NCBI RefSeq assembly: GCF_004340875.1
Contig: NZ_SLXQ01000001.1
Coordinates: 248,001-312,000, forward strand
From: Tamaricihabitans halophyticus
Lineage (GTDB): Bacteria; Actinomycetota; Actinomycetes; Mycobacteriales; Pseudonocardiaceae
Direction: 5' to 3'
DNA length: 64,000 nt
Shown: in pieces, positions 60,533 through 64,000 of the stretch
Layout: every line of letters starts with the position of its first letter
Numbering within the stretch: position 1 is the first letter of the stretch
Translations under genes and position numbers: made by a program
The notes under the pieces: generated by a model
Told to the model about the DNA's origin: nothing
What the model saw: only the letters and a program-made list of their open reading frames with translations
Databases searched by the model: none

Positions 60533-63500
60533 TCAGGCCGCCGGAACCGGCGCCGGCCGCATCGCCTGCAACAGCCCGGTACACCAGTCGAGCAGGTCGG
60601 TGTCCCGCAGTGGTGGCGCGCCGATCCGCCCACCCGCCGGCCCTTCGGTGGGATGGGGCGCCGCCACGGTGTGCGTGACCGCCTTGTAGGTCGCCTTCGG
60701 GTACAGCCGTTTGAGCCGGACCAGCTGCGAATCGGCCAGTTCCAGCGGGGTGAACCGGATCAGATTTCCCTGCTTGGACACCTCGGTGACCCCGTTTGCC
60801 CGGCAGATCTGGCGGAACGCGGCCACCGCGAGCAGCCGCTCGACCGGCGCTGGCAGCGCGCCGTACCGGTCGGTGAGCTCGGCACGCACCGCGTCCAGTG
60901 CCGCACTGTCCGGGGCGGCGGCGAGCTTGCGGTACGCCTCGAGACGCAACCGCTCACCCGGTACGTAGTCGTGCGGGATATGCGCGTCCACCGGCAGATC
61001 CACCCGAACCTCGGTCGGCGTGTCATCGACGGCGCCGCCCGCGCCGGTCAGCTCGGCGCGATAGGACTCCACCGCCTCGCCAACCAACCGTACGTAGAGG
61101 TCGAACCCGACACCGGCGATATGCCCGGACTGTTCCGCGCCGAGAATATTGCCGGCACCCCGGATCTCCAGGTCCTTCATCGCCACGGCCATTCCCGCGC
61201 CAAGCTCGGTGTTCTGCGCGATGGTCGCCAGCCGGTCGTGCGCCGTCTCGGTGAGCGGCTGCTCGCCGGGGTAGAGGAAGTAGGCATAGCCACGTTCCCT
61301 GCCGCGCCCCACCCTGCCGCGCAGCTGGTGCAGCTGGGCGAGTCCGAGCATGTCGCCGCGTTCCACGATCAACGTGTTCGCGTTCGAGATGTCCAGTCCG
61401 GTTTCGACGATCGTGGTACAGACCAGCACGTCGTACTCGCGTTCCCAGAATCCCTGGATGATCTTCTCAAGGCGTTCTTCGGGCAGCTGCCCGTGCGCGG
61501 TTACGATCCGCGCCTCAGGGACGAGTTCACGCAGTTCCCGCGCGGCTTTCTCGATGCTCTTGACCCTGTTGTGCACGTAGAACACCTGGCCGTCGCGCAG
61601 CAACTCCCTGCGGATCGCGGCGCCAACCTGTTTGTGGTCGTTCGCGCCGACGTAGGTCAGGATCGGATGCCGGTCTTCCGGTGGGGTGAGGATCGTGGAC
61701 ATTTCCCTGATCCCGGCCATGGACATCTCCAGCGTCCGCGGGATCGGCGTCGCGGACATGGTGAGCACGTCCACGTGGGTACGCAGCGCCTTGATGTGTT
61801 CCTTGTGCTCCACCCCGAAGCGCTGCTCCTCGTCCACGATGACCAGGCCGAGGTCCTTGTACCGGATACCGGTTTGCAGCAGCCGGTGCGTGCCGATGAC
61901 GATGTCCACTTCGCCGTCGGCGAGCCCGGCGACGGTTTGCTCCGCCTCGTGCGGATCGGTGAACCGGGAAAGCCCCTTGACGGTGACCGGGAAGGAGTGC
62001 ATCCGATCGGTAAAGGTGTTCAGGTGCTGCTGCGCGAGCAGGGTCGTCGGCACCAGCAGCACGACCTGCTTGCCGTCCTGTACCGCCTTGAACGCCGCAC
62101 GCACCGCGATCTCGGTTTTGCCGTAGCCGACGTCGCCGCAGATCACCCTGTCCATCGGCACCCCGCGCCGCATATCGGCCTTGACCTCCTCGATCGCGGC
62201 CAACTGGTCGGCGGTTTCGGTGAACGGGAAAGCGTCTTCCAGTTCCCGCTGCCATGGAGTGTCCGGTCCGAAGGCGTGCCCTGGCGAGGCTTGCCGAGCG
62301 GCGTAGAGCTGCACCAGCTCGGCCGCGATCTCCTTGACCGCCTTGCGTGCCTTGGCTTTGGTGTTCTTCCAGTCGGCCCCGCCGAGCTTGTTCAGTGCCG
62401 GTGTTTCGCCGCCGACATAGCGGGAGACCTCGTCCAGCTGGTCGGTCGGCACGAACAGCCGGTCGCCGGGCTGACCCCGCTTGGTGGAGGCGTATTCGAG
62501 TACCAGGTATTCCCTGGTCGCCCCGGATACGGTGCGCTGCACCATTTCCACGTAGCGACCAATGCCATGCTGATCGTGTACCACGAAATCGCCTGGCCGC
62601 AACGCGATCGGGTCCACCGCGTTGCGCCGCCGGGACGGCATCTTCGTGGTCATGTCCCGTGTGGACGTTCCGTGCCTGCCGCCGGTGAGGTCGGTTTCGG
62701 TGAGCACGACCAGGCCGGCTTCGGGGAACAGGAAGCCGTCCTCGAGCAAGCCGCGAACCACGGTGACCACTCCGGTCTCCGGTACCGCCGCAAGCGATTC
62801 GACGAGTTTCGCCGGCACCTCGGCCTCGCCAAGCTGCTCTACCGCGCGCTGCGCGGTGCCTGAGCCAGGCACGACGAGCACCGCCGCGCCACCGGCCGCG
62901 GTATGCGCCCGCAGGTCAGCGAACGCTCGCTCGATCTCGCCGCGATAGCCGGCAACCTGCTGCGCGCCAAGCTGAACCGCCTGCTCAGTGTCCGAAGTGA
63001 ACTGACTGATCGTCCACCATGGACATCCATGCGCGACGGCGTGCTCGGCGACGAAGGAGAGATCACGGTAGGCGGAGGCACCGAGGTCGATCGGCGCCTG
63101 GCCACCATCACCGGCGACCAACCAGGAAGCCTCGAGGAACTCCTGCCCGGTACGGACCAGATCGGCGGCCCGCGCGCGGACCTTCTCCGGATCGGCCACC
63201 AGCACCTGGCCACCCTCCGGCAGCACGTCGGTGAGCAGCTCCATCTCGCCAGCGCAGAGCGCGGGGATGAGCGCTTCCATCCCTTCGCAGGGAACCCCAC
63301 CGGAGAGTTTGGTCAGCATCTCGGCCAGCTGAGTGTCCGCGGCATGTTCGGTGGCCAGCTCCGCGGCCCTGCGCCGCACGTCGTCGGTGAGCAGCAACTC
63401 CCGGCAGGCCGGTGCGCCCACCCTGTCCAGCTCGCCGGGCAGGGACCGCTGGTCGGCGACCGCGAACGCGCGGATCTCGCTGACCTCATCGCCCCAGAAC

Positions 63501-64000
63501 TCCACCCGGACCGGATGCTCGTAGGTGGGCGGGAAGAGGTCGATGATGCCGCCCCGGACGGCGAACTCACCGCGCTTTTCCACCATGTCCACCCGCGCGT
63601 AGGCGAGGTCGGCCAGCCGGGTCAGTGCCTCGCTGAAATCCTGCTCCTCGCCGGTGACCAGCTCGAGCGGGGCCAGCCGGCCGAGGCCGGGCGCCATGGG
63701 CTGGATCAGGCTGCGCACCGTGGTGACGACGACGCGCAGGCCATCCTGGTTCGGCAGATTCAACCGGTGCAGCACGTCCAGCCGCCGGCCAACGGTGTCC
63801 GCGCGCGGGGACAGCCGTTCGTGCGGCAGCGTCTCCCATGATGGGAAAACGGCCGTGCTGCCTTGCCCGAGGAGTTCACCGAGCGAGCTGCCCAGTTCTT
63901 CGGCTTCCCTGCCGGTGGCGGTGACCGCGAGCACCAGTCGATCGGCGCCCTCGCTCGCCGCCAACGCGCCCGCGACCAGTGCGCGAGCGGCTGGCGGACC
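60533..64000 (-). CDS. mfd: Transcription-repair coupling factor Mfd, 5' end outside the window
   Basis: The frame is open to the window edge; 1155 residues are visible and about 50-80 N-terminal residues are missing. Mfd displaces stalled RNA polymerase and recruits UvrA. Visible parts are the UvrB-like N-terminal domains ([20 protein letters not shown]), the RNA polymerase-interaction region ([20 protein letters not shown]), and the RecG-like translocase with Walker A ([19 protein letters not shown]), DEEQ box ([20 protein letters not shown]) and TATPIPRT motif. The C-terminal part contains the TRG motif and D7 UvrA-blocking domain. It is followed by the SurA-like lipoprotein gene in the same direction. 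Confidence 0.96.
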   Translation of the reverse strand, partial: GPPAARALVAGALAASEGADRLVLAVTATGREAEELGSSLGELLGQGSTAVFPSWETLPHERLSPRADTVGRRLDVLHRLNLPNQDGLRVVVTTVRSLIQPMAPGLGRLAPLELVTGEEQDFSEALTRLADLAYARVDMVEKRGEFAVRGGIIDLFPPTYEHPVRVEFWGDEVSEIRAFAVADQRSLPGELDRVGAPACRELLLTDDVRRRAAELATEHAADTQLAEMLTKLSGGVPCEGMEALIPALCAGEMELLTDVLPEGGQVLVADPEKVRARAADLVRTGQEFLEASWLVAGDGGQAPIDLGASAYRDLSFVAEHAVAHGCPWWTISQFTSDTEQAVQLGAQQVAGYRGEIERAFADLRAHTAAGGAAVLVVPGSGTAQRAVEQLGEAEVPAKLVESLAAVPETGVVTVVRGLLEDGFLFPEAGLVVLTETDLTGGRHGTSTRDMTTKMPSRRRNAVDPIALRPGDFVVHDQHGIGRYVEMVQRTVSGATREYLVLEYASTKRGQPGDRLFVPTDQLDEVSRYVGGETPALNKLGGADWKNTKAKARKAVKEIAAELVQLYAARQASPGHAFGPDTPWQRELEDAFPFTETADQLAAIEEVKADMRRGVPMDRVICGDVGYGKTEIAVRAAFKAVQDGKQVVLLVPTTLLAQQHLNTFTDRMHSFPVTVKGLSRFTDPHEAEQTVAGLADGEVDIVIGTHRLLQTGIRYKDLGLVIVDEEQRFGVEHKEHIKALRTHVDVLTMSATPIPRTLEMSMAGIREMSTILTPPEDRHPILTYVGANDHKQVGAAIRRELLRDGQVFYVHNRVKSIEKAARELRELVPEARIVTAHGQLPEERLEKIIQGFWEREYDVLVCTTIVETGLDISNANTLIVERGDMLGLAQLHQLRGRVGRGRERGYAYFLYPGEQPLTETAHDRLATIAQNTELGAGMAVAMKDLEIRGAGNILGAEQSGHIAGVGFDLYVRLVGEAVESYRAELTGAGGAVDDTPTEVRVDLPVDAHIPHDYVPGERLRLEAYRKLAAAPDSAALDAVRAELTDRYGALPAPVERLLAVAAFRQICRANGVTEVSKQGNLIRFTPLELADSQLVRLKRLYPKATYKAVTHTVAAPHPTEGPAGGRIGAPPLRDTDLLDWCTGLLQAMRPAPVPAA

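Noticed and set aside
59042-62863. A 1273-codon open frame on the plus strand opposite mfd and the SurA-like gene
   Set aside because: It is the antisense shadow of the real minus-strand genes in a high-GC sequence; no family motifs are visible in it.

Overview
This is a high-GC actinobacterial chromosome segment, most likely from a member of the Pseudonocardiaceae. The evidence is the very GC-rich codon use, the mycothiol enzyme Mca, the GTG and leaderless starts, and a gene order that I recognise from Mycobacterium tuberculosis. Positions 361-23022 follow the Rv1086-Rv1074c order: Z-prenyltransferase, hemolysin III, DUF255 protein, small membrane protein, mca, DUF4307, greA, metB, cbs, SGNH hydrolase, thiolase. 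Positions 46123-64000 follow Rv1020-Rv1026: mfd, mazG, resuscitation/transglycosylase protein, eno, divIC/ftsB, DUF501, ppx. The family assignment is inference; no rRNA gene is present to test it.

Layout. 1-3386: a truncated exported protein, a cis-prenyltransferase, a CoA-binding protein, hemolysin III and a DUF574-type methyltransferase. 3404-9310: a hypothetical protein, the DUF255 thioredoxin-like protein, an AbiE-like regulator plus nucleotidyltransferase pair that interrupts the conserved mca neighbourhood, a membrane protein and mca. 9519-22086: DUF4307, greA with a hairpin in its leader, Lrp and 4-hydroxyphenylpyruvate dioxygenase, ilvA, metB, three Pro/Gln/Tyr-rich membrane proteins, cbs, an SGNH hydrolase and a thiolase. 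22180-30803: a Bax-inhibitor protein, an adhesin with its class F-like sortase, a fused acyl reductase/SDR, a DivIVA-like coiled coil, a voltage-sensor-like protein without a pore, and a TetR regulator. 31004-40078: a CaiB/acyl-CoA dehydrogenase/DUF3870 operon, GNAT, a SdrD-B-like exported protein, an SPFH protein with an RHH/AT-hook partner, a terpene synthase relic, and a MacB-like ABC exporter. 40226-46089: an unusual tRNA, ndh, an ArsR-SRPBCC fusion, a Doc toxin-antitoxin pair, a family 5-type uracil-DNA glycosylase and an S10 peptidase. 46123-64000: ppx, two related transglycosylases, AidB-like ACAD, DUF501, ftsB, eno, TPR, tricorn protease, aminotransferase V, mazG, a SurA-like lipoprotein and mfd (5' end outside the window).

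The strongest unexplained signal is a family of about 20-24 bp repeats (consensus CGCGTTCTTTAAGGTTAGCG, with a variant right half ending GGGATCTTGCG). I find 12 copies in 64 kb. They sit at or just beyond gene 3' ends, mostly between convergent genes, and several contribute stop codons to the genes they touch. Other points of note are a short-variable-loop tRNA with a UAA anticodon, an AbiE-like module under a perfect 15-bp-arm palindrome, a terminator-like hairpin in the greA leader, an ArsR-SRPBCC gene with one operator in the promoter spacer and one downstream, and a paralogue whose start codon has been replaced by a stop. I see no CRISPR array, insertion sequence, integrase, prophage or rRNA.
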